In this document: in pieces, positions 29,931-38,800 of the stretch
Position numbering within the stretch: the first letter of the stretch is position 1
Layout of the letters: every line of letters begins with the position of its first letter
Assembly: GCA_903825465.1 (NCBI GenBank)
Contig: CAIKAR010000008.1
Location: 1 to 64,000, forward strand
Origin: an uncultured Hyphomicrobiales bacterium
GTDB taxonomy: Bacteria > Pseudomonadota > Alphaproteobacteria > Rhizobiales > Beijerinckiaceae
Reading direction: 5' to 3'
DNA: 64,000 nt
Position numbers and translations under genes: made by a program
The notes under the pieces: generated by a model
Databases searched by the model: none
The model's input: the letters and a program-made list of their open reading frames with translations, nothing else
Told to the model about the DNA's origin: nothing

Positions 29931-31118
29931 TTAAACCGGAAACGCCTCCAGCAGCTCGGCCGGGTCGCCGTAGCGCCTCGCGCATTCGATCACGGCGGGA
30001 TCCCGCAGCGACAGCAGCAGTCCCTCGTCGATGAGCGTCTTGTTGCCGGCGGTCACTGTTGAATCAAACGCCACAAGGTCCATGTGGACGTGGGGCTCCT
30101 CCCAGTTTGGCATGACGCGGCGCAGATATTCGGATGTTTTCGGCCCATTGACGCCAAAATGCAGCGCGCCCGGCGAATTCGGGCCGGCGGGATAGATGTC
30201 GAAACGCGGCGCCTTGGGATTGTGGCCGCACCCAAGTTCCTCGAGCGTGCCGCCGATGAGGAACTCACGCAGGACGCCGGCTTCCCAGCTCTCGCCGTGG
30301 ACAGCAACCACCCTGTCGTCGCGGAATTCGACCGCGGGCGGGTCCTCGAACGGCTTCTCAAAACCGACGCCCCATTGGGCGCGGATGATTCCGTTGATGC
30401 CGACCTTGTGGTCGGGATCGTTGCCGAACATCATGGGGTCGTAAATGTTGGGCCCGTGCGTGGGCATGTAATGCACGTAGCAACCAGCCTCGTCGGCGGT
30501 GTTGCGCCCACGCCAGCGATTGTCCCTCTTCATGCGTTCGCGCATGTCGGCGCTGAACGGAACGCGCAAATCGGTGCCGCGCTGGTCGGTGATCTTCAGT
30601 TCGAACGGACCGGCCTCCGGGTAGAGCCGCGAGGTCGCGCGGATCAATTCGCCGACGATGTCGAGAGGGAAGCGCGCCTGCGGCGTGTTCCACAGGTCGA
30701 TGTTGCGGAAGAAGGTGATCTTGACCCAGCGTTGGCCCTTTTCGCGCCTCAGCCGCTGGCAAAAGGGGTCGAACACCGAGGCGAACCAGGTGGAGACGAC
30801 GAAGTCCGCCCGCTCCAGCAATGTTTTCGCCTCGTCGGGCACCGCGACGTAGCGCGTCGATTCCCCCATGTAGGAGATGAATGTCGCGCCGCGCGCCTTG
30901 CAGACGCCCTGAACCGCCTGAACGACGCGCGGATCGAGCAGGGGGTCGGTCAACATGACGACGTGTTCGCCGGGACGCACGGCGAAGACGCGGTGGAAAT
31001 TGTCCAGCGCCTGTATGTGTTCGGTCGTGGTCGCCTTGCCATAGTCCACCTCGCGCGGCAGGCCCCGCGTGGTTTTCGAGGCCGCGATGTCGGCGTTGGA
31101 GCGCGGAAAGGCCACCAT
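29931..31118 (-). CDS. M29-aminopeptidase/2,5-dihydroxypyridine 5,6-dioxygenase (NicX)-like metalloenzyme
   Basis: MVAFPRSNADIAASKTTRGLPREVDYGKATTTEHIQALDNFHRVFAVRPGEHVVMLTDP...GTLEELGCGHNPKAPR...LHFGVNG...EEPHVHMDLVAFDSTV. Confidence 0.65.
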   Translation of the reverse strand: MVAFPRSNADIAASKTTRGLPREVDYGKATTTEHIQALDNFHRVFAVRPGEHVVMLTDPLLDPRVVQAVQGVCKARGATFISYMGESTRYVAVPDEAKTLLERADFVVSTWFASVFDPFCQRLRREKGQRWVKITFFRNIDLWNTPQARFPLDIVGELIRATSRLYPEAGPFELKITDQRGTDLRVPFSADMRERMKRDNRWRGRNTADEAGCYVHYMPTHGPNIYDPMMFGNDPDHKVGINGIIRAQWGVGFEKPFEDPPAVEFRDDRVVAVHGESWEAGVLREFLIGGTLEELGCGHNPKAPRFDIYPAGPNSPGALHFGVNGPKTSEYLRRVMPNWEEPHVHMDLVAFDSTVTAGNKTLIDEGLLLSLRDPAVIECARRYGDPAELLEAFPV

Positions 31119-31224
31119 GTCGTTCCTCCCTTTGTTCAACCCGAAGTTGACAGGCCGCGAGGACGTTCGCAAGGCGGGCCTTGTTTGTGTGGACGCCGCC
31201 GCCGCGCCCGGATAAAATGGGGAC

Positions 31225-31617
31225 ATGTACAAAGCCAGGACCGACGATATCGAGGTGACGGTGGAACCGCGCTTCATGGCCGACCGTTCCGATCCCGGGG
31301 CGGGCCGCTATTTCTGGGCCTATACGGTGCGGATCGACAATCACAGCCCGCGCACGGTCACGCTCGTGTCGCGCCATTGGCGGATCACCGACTCCCACGG
31401 ACGGCTTGAGGAAGTGCGCGGCGCGGGCGTCGTCGGCGAGCAGCCAGTGCTGAAACACGGCGAAAGCTTCAAATACACGTCGGGCTGCCCGCTGACGACG
31501 CCGTCGGGCTTCATGGCCGGCGACTATCAAATGGTCGATGATTCCGGCAATTCCTTCAATGTGGAAATTCCGGCTTTTTCGCTCGACACGCCCGACAACA
31601 GGCGTTCGCTGAACTAG
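31225..31617 (+). CDS. apaG: ApaG family protein
   Basis: IEVTVEPRFMADRSDPGAGRYFWAYTVRIDNHSPRTVTLVSRHWRITDSHGRLEEVRGAGVVGEQPVLKHGESFKYTSGCPLTTPSGFMAG. Confidence 0.97.
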   Translation: MYKARTDDIEVTVEPRFMADRSDPGAGRYFWAYTVRIDNHSPRTVTLVSRHWRITDSHGRLEEVRGAGVVGEQPVLKHGESFKYTSGCPLTTPSGFMAGDYQMVDDSGNSFNVEIPAFSLDTPDNRRSLN

Positions 31618-31625
31618 GTCGCGCC

Positions 31626-32789
31626 ATGGCTCCGGATCGTCTCGAAGCGGCGCTGACAATCCTCGAACGGCTCATCTCCTTCGACACCGAAAGCTCGAAA
31701 TCGAATCTCGCGCTCGTCGCCGAGGTCGAGTTGCTGCTGCGCGAGCGGGGCGTGGACTACGTGAAAATTCCGAACGCCGCGGGCGACAAGGCCGCCTTGT
31801 TCGCCACCATCGGGCCGATGATCGACGGCGGCGTGGTCCTGTCTGGCCACACCGATGTGGTGCCGGTGGCCGGACAGCCCTGGTCCAGCGACCCCTTTCG
31901 CGCGCGACGCGCCGACGGCCGCGTTTATGGCCGCGGCGCCTGCGACATGAAGGGCTTCGACGCCGTCGCGCTGGCGATGATCGAGGAATTCCAGCGCGCG
32001 CCGTTGAGGCGGCCCATCCACATCCTGTTCAGCTACGACGAGGAGACGACCTGCCTCGGCCCGGTCGACACGATCGCGCGTTTCGGCAAGGACTTGCCCC
32101 GCCCCGGCGCCGTGATCGTCGGCGAGCCCACGATGATGCGCGTCGCCGACGCGCACAAGTCGGTCACGACCCACGCCACGCGCGTGCGCGGCGTCGAGGC
32201 GCATTCCTCGATGCCAGCCTCGGGCGCCAACGCCATCGAAACCGCGTGCGAACTTGTCGGCGAGATATACCGTTTCGCCGAAACCCTCGCCGCCGAGGGC
32301 GGCGCTTTCGGGCGCTTCGATCCCGCTGGCGCGACGGTCGCCGTCGGCGTCATCAACGGCGGGACGGCGCGCAACATACTGGCGCGCGATTGCTCGTTTC
32401 TGTGGGAATACCGCGGCCTTCCCGGCGCGCCCGCCGACCGCGCGCGGCGACATCTCGACGATTTTGTCGCGACCCATGTCGCGCCGAAATTCGCGGCGCG
32501 TCCACACAGGGTCGAGGTCGAAACAACGACGGAGGTCGAAATTCCAGGCCTCTCGCCCGAGCCCGGGTCGGCGGCCGAAACGCTCGCCTTCAAGCTGGCG
32601 CGCGCCAACCACGCGATCGCGGTGTCCTACGCGACCGAAGCCGGGCGTTTTCAGGCGGCGGGCGTTCCCACTGTTGTCTGCGGCCCCGGCAGCATCGGAC
32701 AGGCGCACCAGCCCGACGAATATATCGAGGTCTCGCAGATCGAGGCGGGCATCGATTTCATGCGCGCGCTGACCCGGGAGTTGATCTGA
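31626..32789 (+). CDS. argE: Acetylornithine deacetylase (ArgE)
   Basis: LSGHTDVVPVAGQPWSSDPFRARRADGRVYGRGACDMKGFDAVALAM...SYDEETTCLG...GEPTMMRVADAHK. Confidence 0.93.
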   Translation: MAPDRLEAALTILERLISFDTESSKSNLALVAEVELLLRERGVDYVKIPNAAGDKAALFATIGPMIDGGVVLSGHTDVVPVAGQPWSSDPFRARRADGRVYGRGACDMKGFDAVALAMIEEFQRAPLRRPIHILFSYDEETTCLGPVDTIARFGKDLPRPGAVIVGEPTMMRVADAHKSVTTHATRVRGVEAHSSMPASGANAIETACELVGEIYRFAETLAAEGGAFGRFDPAGATVAVGVINGGTARNILARDCSFLWEYRGLPGAPADRARRHLDDFVATHVAPKFAARPHRVEVETTTEVEIPGLSPEPGSAAETLAFKLARANHAIAVSYATEAGRFQAAGVPTVVCGPGSIGQAHQPDEYIEVSQIEAGIDFMRALTRELI

Positions 32790-32816
32790 GCCGAGGCGCC
32801 GCCGCGCGCCCGGCTT

Positions 32817-33854
32817 TTATCGGCACCCCGCCAACGGGCTTTGCTTGTTTTGCAAATCGAACGGGCCCAGCATGCTCGTGGCGTAATCGACATATTGATA
32901 ATCGACGAAATCGTCGATCGGCGTCTCCCTTGTCGCAAGCCCCTGCTTCCTGAAATACTCCCGCATGTCGAGCAGGCCCGGCTTGTTGACGTGCCCATTG
33001 GGGTTGCGCGCCGGCCATGGATAGCGGTCGAGCGTCTCGGGCCTGTCCTCGATGCCCGTCTTGACGATGATGTCCACCACTTCCGCGCGGTTGGGACCGT
33101 GGTGATAGGCCTGGCAATAGTCGTAGGCCGCGCGCTCGTAGGCCGTGTAATAGTCGCGCGCCAATTGCGGATTGGACTTCGCCCAGTCGGTGTTGATCAT
33201 GTTGACCGCGATGGTGAGCGGCCTGGGGTCCGCGTAGTCGTCGGGGTCGGCGACGACTCTGGCCATGCCCTGATCGACATATTCCGAGGCCCACGGCTGT
33301 ATCGCCAGCGCGGCGGCGATGGCCTTGCTGGTCAGAGCGACGCCCATTTGCGGGAAAGACATGATCTTGATGTCGACGTCTTTGACGTTGAGTCCGGCGC
33401 TGGCGAGGATCTTGCCGATTTCGTAGGTCGTCACCGTGCCCGCGCCGTTCGAGGCGATCGAGCCGCCTTTAAGGTCGGCGATCGATTTTATCGTGTCGGA
33501 GAGGTCCGAACGGACCAGCAGCTTGTGGTTGAGCGGCGAAGACGCGCGGTCGGCGACGATGGAAATCGGCATGCCGCGCTCGCGGGCGCTGAAGAACCCC
33601 GCGGTGACGCCACCTTCGACAATCTGCAACCGGTTCTGCGCGAGCAGCGTGATCACGTTGGCGGCCGAGTCGAGCTGGGTCAATTGGACCTTGATGCCCG
33701 CGTCTTGAAAATAGCCCTTTTCGACCGCGATCATCGTGGTCGCCGAGGCCAGGCTCTTGGTGACCCCGACGTGGACAACGGTCTCCTGCGCCCAACAGGA
33801 GGTCGCCGCCAGCGCGGCCAGCGTCGCCGCCGTCCAACCCGCGCGCCTTGGCAT
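32817..33854 (-). CDS. ABC transporter substrate-binding protein (NMT1/SsuA-like)
   Basis: Signal peptide MPRRAGWTAATLAALAATSCWAQ; VHVGVTKSLASATTMIAVEKGYFQDAGIKVQLTQLDSAANVITLLAQNRLQIVEGG. Confidence 0.88.
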   Translation of the reverse strand: MPRRAGWTAATLAALAATSCWAQETVVHVGVTKSLASATTMIAVEKGYFQDAGIKVQLTQLDSAANVITLLAQNRLQIVEGGVTAGFFSARERGMPISIVADRASSPLNHKLLVRSDLSDTIKSIADLKGGSIASNGAGTVTTYEIGKILASAGLNVKDVDIKIMSFPQMGVALTSKAIAAALAIQPWASEYVDQGMARVVADPDDYADPRPLTIAVNMINTDWAKSNPQLARDYYTAYERAAYDYCQAYHHGPNRAEVVDIIVKTGIEDRPETLDRYPWPARNPNGHVNKPGLLDMREYFRKQGLATRETPIDDFVDYQYVDYATSMLGPFDLQNKQSPLAGCR

Positions 33855-33989
33855 CTCGTCCCTCCAACTTGATCCTGGGATAAACCCCGGCGCGACGCGA
33901 GGAAAGCCCCCAATCGCGGCCATTGCGTGGTTTGCCCGTCCCCGCCCGCCATGCTAGGCGACGAGCGATCCGCGAAACGGGAAACGGCC

Positions 33990-35153
33990 ATGAAGCGAAG
34001 CGACAAGCGCATTCTCACGACCCATGTCGGCAGCCTGATCAGGCCGCCGGATTTGCGCGAGTTCATCAAGGCGCGCCAGAGCGGCAAGGACTACGACAAA
34101 GCGGCCTACGCCGCCTGTCTGAAGTCGAGCGTCGCGGCGGTGGTGAGGCGCCAGCGCGAAGCCGGCATCGACATTCCCAGCGACGGCGAATTCGGCAAGG
34201 CGATCAGTTGGTCGCAATACGCGTTGACGCGGCTGAGCGGCTTCGAGCGCCGGCCCATCGTTGGACAGAACCTGTTCACCACCGGCGCGGACCGCGCGCG
34301 CTTCGCCGAATTCTACGCCGAAATGGACGCGCAGGATCCGCCCAACACCAACATGGAATCCGTCTGCGTCGGGCCGATCAAATACACCGGCCACGCCGAG
34401 CTCCAGATGGACATCGACAACTTCAAGGCCGCGTTGAAGGACAACCCCGTCGAAGAGGCTTTCCTGCCGGTCGCCGCCGTGTCGAGCGTCATCCCCGACC
34501 GCCGCGACCTCCACTACAAGAGCCGCGAGGCCTCGGACATAGCCATCGCCGAGGCCATGCGCGACGAATACAGGCAGATCGTCGACGCCGGCCTGCTGGT
34601 GCAACTCGACGACGCCCGCGCCGCGGTGACGTGGGACCGCATGTCGCCTAACTCCAGCTTCGCCGATTATTTGAAATGGCTGACGCGGCAGGTCGAGATC
34701 ATCAACCATTCGCTGGAAGGCGTGCCCGAGGACCGCGTGCGCTACCATGTGTGCTGGGGCTCGTGGCCCGGTCCACACACAACGGACGTCGCGTTCAAGG
34801 ACATCGCCGCGCTGGTGCTGAAGATCAAAGCGGGGGCGTTCGTCATTGAAGGCGCGAATCCGCGCCACGAGCACGAATGGAGCGTGTGGAAGGACGTGAA
34901 GCTGCCGGCGGGCAAGGTGTTGATCCCCGGCGTCGTCAGCCACGCCACCAACATCGTCGAGCACCCGGAATTGGTCGCCGAGCGCATCGCGCGCTACGCG
35001 GGCCTTGTCGGGCGCGAGAATGTGATCGCGGGAACCGACTGCGGCTTCGCGCAGGGACCGCTGCTGCGCCGCGTGCATCCCTCCATCGTGTGGGCGAAGT
35101 TCGAGGCGCTGGCCGAGGGCGCCCGGATCGCCAGCAAGCGGCTTTGGGCGTAG
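33990..35153 (+). CDS. Cobalamin-independent methionine synthase II family protein (MetE C-terminal domain-type)
   Basis: MKRSDKRILTTHVGSLIRPPDLREF...DGEFGK...zinc ligands VRYHVCWGSW, VIEGANPRHEHEW, AGTDCGFAQ. Confidence 0.9.
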   Translation: MKRSDKRILTTHVGSLIRPPDLREFIKARQSGKDYDKAAYAACLKSSVAAVVRRQREAGIDIPSDGEFGKAISWSQYALTRLSGFERRPIVGQNLFTTGADRARFAEFYAEMDAQDPPNTNMESVCVGPIKYTGHAELQMDIDNFKAALKDNPVEEAFLPVAAVSSVIPDRRDLHYKSREASDIAIAEAMRDEYRQIVDAGLLVQLDDARAAVTWDRMSPNSSFADYLKWLTRQVEIINHSLEGVPEDRVRYHVCWGSWPGPHTTDVAFKDIAALVLKIKAGAFVIEGANPRHEHEWSVWKDVKLPAGKVLIPGVVSHATNIVEHPELVAERIARYAGLVGRENVIAGTDCGFAQGPLLRRVHPSIVWAKFEALAEGARIASKRLWA

Positions 35154-35200
35154 GCGGCGCCCTCCCCGCGAGCGGGGAAAGCGCGCGCCACGCGAAAACC

Positions 35201-35560
35201 CTACCGCGCCAGCAACGGTATCTTCTTGGGGTCCGTGGGCCCCGGCAGCGTCTGCAGGAACGCGTGGATGTCGGCGACATCGGCGTCCGACACCTGGCTC
35301 GCGACATAGGGCGGCATGTCGTTCCTGCCCTCGCGCAGGAAGGCGGCGAGCGACTCGGGCGGCAGTTGCAGTTGCGCCAGAGGTGGCGCTGGATAGTTCA
35401 TCCGCCCGCCCTGTCCAGACCGGCCATGGCACTCGAAGCAACCCACCGCGAGGAAGGTGGCTTTTCCCTTGACCGGATCTCCATCGGCGCGCGCCGGAGC
35501 GCCGGAAAACGCCGCGGCGATAAGCGCGGCGGCCAGCATCGATGTTTTGATATGCGACAT
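35201..35560 (-). CDS. Secreted monohaem c-type cytochrome
   Basis: Signal peptide ...ALIAAAFSGAPARA; haem motif CFECH; distal ligand region GRNDMPPYVASQVSDADVADIHAFLQTLP. Confidence 0.92.
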   Translation of the reverse strand: MSHIKTSMLAAALIAAAFSGAPARADGDPVKGKATFLAVGCFECHGRSGQGGRMNYPAPPLAQLQLPPESLAAFLREGRNDMPPYVASQVSDADVADIHAFLQTLPGPTDPKKIPLLAR

Positions 35561-35574
35561 GTTCGGCTAGCTCC

Positions 35575-37512
35575 TCAGCGCGGATCGGTGACGACATCGA
35601 TGAGCGCGGGCTCGCCGTTGCGGACCACGGCGAGGGCGCGCTTGAGCGCCGGCCCAAGTTCCTTCGGATCGCTGATCGGCCCTTCGCCGTAAACGCCGAA
35701 GCTGCGGGCCAGATTGGCGTAGTCGATGTTCGGATCGGTGATGGTGGTGCCGATGCGCGTGTTGCGCGCGCCGCGCTGATGGCGGCCGGCCATGGCCTGG
35801 AGATACATGAACTCCTGATGCCACGCCCGGTTGTTGTTCATCACATAAAGCAATGGAATCTTGTGGTGAGCCGCCGTCCACAGCGTGCCGGGGCACATCA
35901 TGAAATCGCCGTCGCCCTGGAACGACACCGTCAACCGGCCGTGCTTCTTGTTGGCCAGCGCCGCGCCAAGCGAGGCGGGCGCGTTGTAGCCAACGCCGCC
36001 GCCGCCGGAGCCGCCGTTCCAGTTGTGGGGCTTCTTCATGTCCCACAAAAGGCGCGGCCAGGCGAGGCCGACGCTTGTGCCGACAAGCGACCAGTCGTCG
36101 TCCTTGATCTGCGCGTAGACCTCGGCGCACATGCGCGCGGAGGTGATCGGGCTCGCGTCCCAGCCGATCGTCGCGTTCGACAGCGCGGCGTCGATCATCG
36201 AGGCGTGCGCCGCGGCGAGTTTCTTGCCGCGTTCGGCCAGCGCCGACTTGCGGCCGTCGTCGATGAGCTTCTTCACCTGCTCGGTCAGATACGGCAGGCT
36301 CGCCTCGCCGTCGCCGGATATCGCCAGATCGACCGGTTGATAGCGTCCGAAATCCTGATCGTTGGCCTTGATCAGCATTTCGCGGTTGCCAATGGTCGCG
36401 AGCTTCGCCGTCGGCTTGTAGATGGGCCGGTTGGAGCGCACGATGCGGTCGCTGTGGGCGTTGATCAGACCCCACAGGTCTGTCGCTTCGATGCCGACGA
36501 TCACATCGGCCTGCGCGATCGCGGCGCGGGCGCGCCCGGAGTGGTTGAGCGGATGCTGGCTCGGAAAGTTCATCCGGCCGCCGACGTCGATAATGGCGCA
36601 TTGCAGCGCCTCGGCGAGCTCCACGAGCAGGGGCATGGCGGCGGGCGTGCGCGCCAGGCGATCGACGACAACGACCGGGTTCTCCGCGTTCGTCAGCATC
36701 TTGGCGACCTCGCGCAAAGCCCCCATTTCGCCCATCGCCGGCAGCGGCAGGGAGAGCTTCGGAATTTTCAGCTTCTCGCGGTCTTCGATCGGGTTTTCCT
36801 GCAACTCCGCGTCGACGGAGATAAACACCGGCGCCATCGGCGGCGTCTGCGCGATGCGCACCGCGCGCACCGTGGATTCCGCGAAGTGCTGGAGGTTGGC
36901 GGGCTGGTCGTCCCACTTGGTGAAGTCGCGGATCAACGCGCCGGGATCGACCGCCGAATGATTCCATTCGGCGCCGGGCAGGCGCTTGTCCTCTTCCAAG
37001 ATGTTGCCGACCATGGCGAGCATCGGCACGCGGTCGCACCAGGCGTTGTAGATCGCCATCGCCGCGTGCTGCAGGCCGACGGTGGCGTGGCAGATCATCG
37101 CCTGCGGCTTGCCGTCGATCTTGTAATAGCCGTGGGCCATCGCCGCGGCGATTTCCTCGTGCACGCAGACGATGATTTCCGGCTTGTTGCCGCCATGGTT
37201 GAGGACGGCTTCGTGCAGGCCGCGGAAGCTCGAGGCGCACATCATGAAGAGATAGTCGATGCCGGCGGATTGCAGCACGTCGGTCATGAAGTCGCCGCCC
37301 GACGAGGTTTGCGTGGCGGGATCGGCGTTCGGCCGCTCGGTGTCGGCGGCGAGTTGAAGCGGGCCGGGATAGGCGGCGCTGGCTTTCTTCGGCGCCTCGA
37401 CGGGAACGGCCTTCGCCTCGCCCGCGGTTATCGCGGCGGCGCCCGACAACGCCGCGCCCTTCAAAAACCCGCGCCGCCCGACGGCGGCCGTGTCGCTGCG
37501 CTTGCTCGCCAT
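35575..37512 (-). CDS. Thiamine diphosphate-dependent enzyme (acetolactate synthase-like) with twin-arginine signal
   Basis: Tat motif VGRRGFLKGAALSGAAAITAGEAKA; cofactor Glu VCVHEEIAAAMAHGY; GDG-N motif GDGDFMMCPGTLWTAAHHKIPLLYVMNNN. Confidence 0.9.
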   Translation of the reverse strand: MASKRSDTAAVGRRGFLKGAALSGAAAITAGEAKAVPVEAPKKASAAYPGPLQLAADTERPNADPATQTSSGGDFMTDVLQSAGIDYLFMMCASSFRGLHEAVLNHGGNKPEIIVCVHEEIAAAMAHGYYKIDGKPQAMICHATVGLQHAAMAIYNAWCDRVPMLAMVGNILEEDKRLPGAEWNHSAVDPGALIRDFTKWDDQPANLQHFAESTVRAVRIAQTPPMAPVFISVDAELQENPIEDREKLKIPKLSLPLPAMGEMGALREVAKMLTNAENPVVVVDRLARTPAAMPLLVELAEALQCAIIDVGGRMNFPSQHPLNHSGRARAAIAQADVIVGIEATDLWGLINAHSDRIVRSNRPIYKPTAKLATIGNREMLIKANDQDFGRYQPVDLAISGDGEASLPYLTEQVKKLIDDGRKSALAERGKKLAAAHASMIDAALSNATIGWDASPITSARMCAEVYAQIKDDDWSLVGTSVGLAWPRLLWDMKKPHNWNGGSGGGGVGYNAPASLGAALANKKHGRLTVSFQGDGDFMMCPGTLWTAAHHKIPLLYVMNNNRAWHQEFMYLQAMAGRHQRGARNTRIGTTITDPNIDYANLARSFGVYGEGPISDPKELGPALKRALAVVRNGEPALIDVVTDPR

Positions 37513-37670
37513 GGCTTCCTCCCGTGTTCCGGAACCGTTTTTCACGGCGTTTTCCGCGCGGCGGAAGTCGCGGCGCGTCCGGCGTTGAGAGGATGCTAGC
37601 GCAACCCATAGGAAAGGCAATGGCGCCCGGCCAGCGTTGTCCGGAAATTCAAATCGGTTAAAACAGCCGC

Positions 37671-38681
37671 ATGAAAAAACCGTTTGGCGTGTTCGCGGTC
37701 GCCGCAAACCTGGGGTTCTTCGGCCTTCAGGCGCGCGCGCAGACGCCCGCCGATTTCCTCGACATCCGCTATGGCGAAACCGCGTCGCCGCTGCAAAGCG
37801 TCTTCGCGCTGCCGATCCTGGTCGCGGAGCGCGAAAAATTCTTCGCGCGGCGCGGCCTGCATTTCTCCATCGTGCCGGTGCAGGGCGGCGGCGAAGCCAC
37901 GGTCGATGTGTTGGCGGAAGGACGCGCCGACATATCCCACGTCGCGACGAATTTCCTGATCTCCACGGCGCTGAAGGGGTCCGACGCCGTCGCCGTCGCG
38001 GCCGAGTTCAACAATCCGATTTAGTCCCTCGTGGCGAAACCCTGGATCAAAAGCTTCGACGACCTCAAGGGCAAGCGGGTCGGCATGGCCGACATGACGG
38101 GCACGGTGTCGCTCGCGACGCTCGCCTTGATGGCGAAACACGGACTCGCGCGAGGCGATGTGACGATCAAGGTCGTGGAAGGCACGCCGTCGCGCTTCGC
38201 CTGCCTGATTAGGGAGGACTGCGACGCCGCGCCGCTGGGCCAGCCGCAGGATTTTTTCGCCACGCGGCAGGGCTTCAACATTCTGGGCCTGTCGAGCGAA
38301 GCGACGCCCAATTTTCTTTACACCGTCACCATCGCGCGGCGCTCGTGGGCGGAAAGGAACAGCGAGGCCGTCGTCCGCTACGCGCGCGCGCTCGGCGACG
38401 CCTTTCATTTCATCCGCGATCCCGCCAACCGCGACTCCGTCGCGGGGACGATTCGGGACGCCTGGGGCTCGTCGGATTCATCGGCCCGCGAAACCTTGTC
38501 GCTGTATTTCGAGCCCGAGAAAAACGTGCTGCCCATGGCGGGCGAAATCAGCGTCAAGGGCATGGCGCAAGTGATCGACTTCATGGACAAAGCGGGCGCG
38601 TTCAAAGGCGCGAAGCCGGCCCCGGAGGCGTTCATGGACACGCGGTATTTGCGCGCCGCCGGCGTGCCCGACCAACCTTAG
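37671..38681 (+). pseudogene. ABC transporter substrate-binding protein (NMT1-like) interrupted by in-frame TAG at 38022-38024
   Basis: Two same-frame ORFs: MKKPFGVF...AVAAEFNNPI* then SLVAKPWIKSFDDLKGKRVGMADMTG...; together a full-length SBP. Confidence 0.85.
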
Positions 38682-38691
38682 GCCGCGGGTT

Positions 38692-38746
38692 GCCCACGCC
38701 TTTCGTTCGCGCCGCCCACGCCTTCTGTTAACGTCGCCCACGCCTT
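38692..38746. repeat. Three direct repeats GCCCACGCCTT at exact 22-bp spacing
   Basis: GCCCACGCCTT at 38692, 38714 and 38736, read directly. Confidence 0.85.
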
Positions 38747-38800
38747 TTTTTATCGCCCGAAATCCGCTATCACCGCCCCGAGTAATTCGAGGAGACATCC

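Noticed and set aside
35567-37609. 680-aa minus-strand ORF overlapping the ThDP gene
   Set aside because: Out-of-frame translation of the ThDP enzyme gene; no conserved motifs.
38022-38024. TAG as pyrrolysine or recoded codon
   Set aside because: No evidence of Pyl machinery, and the context suggests an ordinary Tyr-to-stop change; single instance.
38692-38746. CRISPR-like array
   Set aside because: Repeats of 11 bp and spacers of 11 bp with only three copies are far too short; no cas genes in the window.
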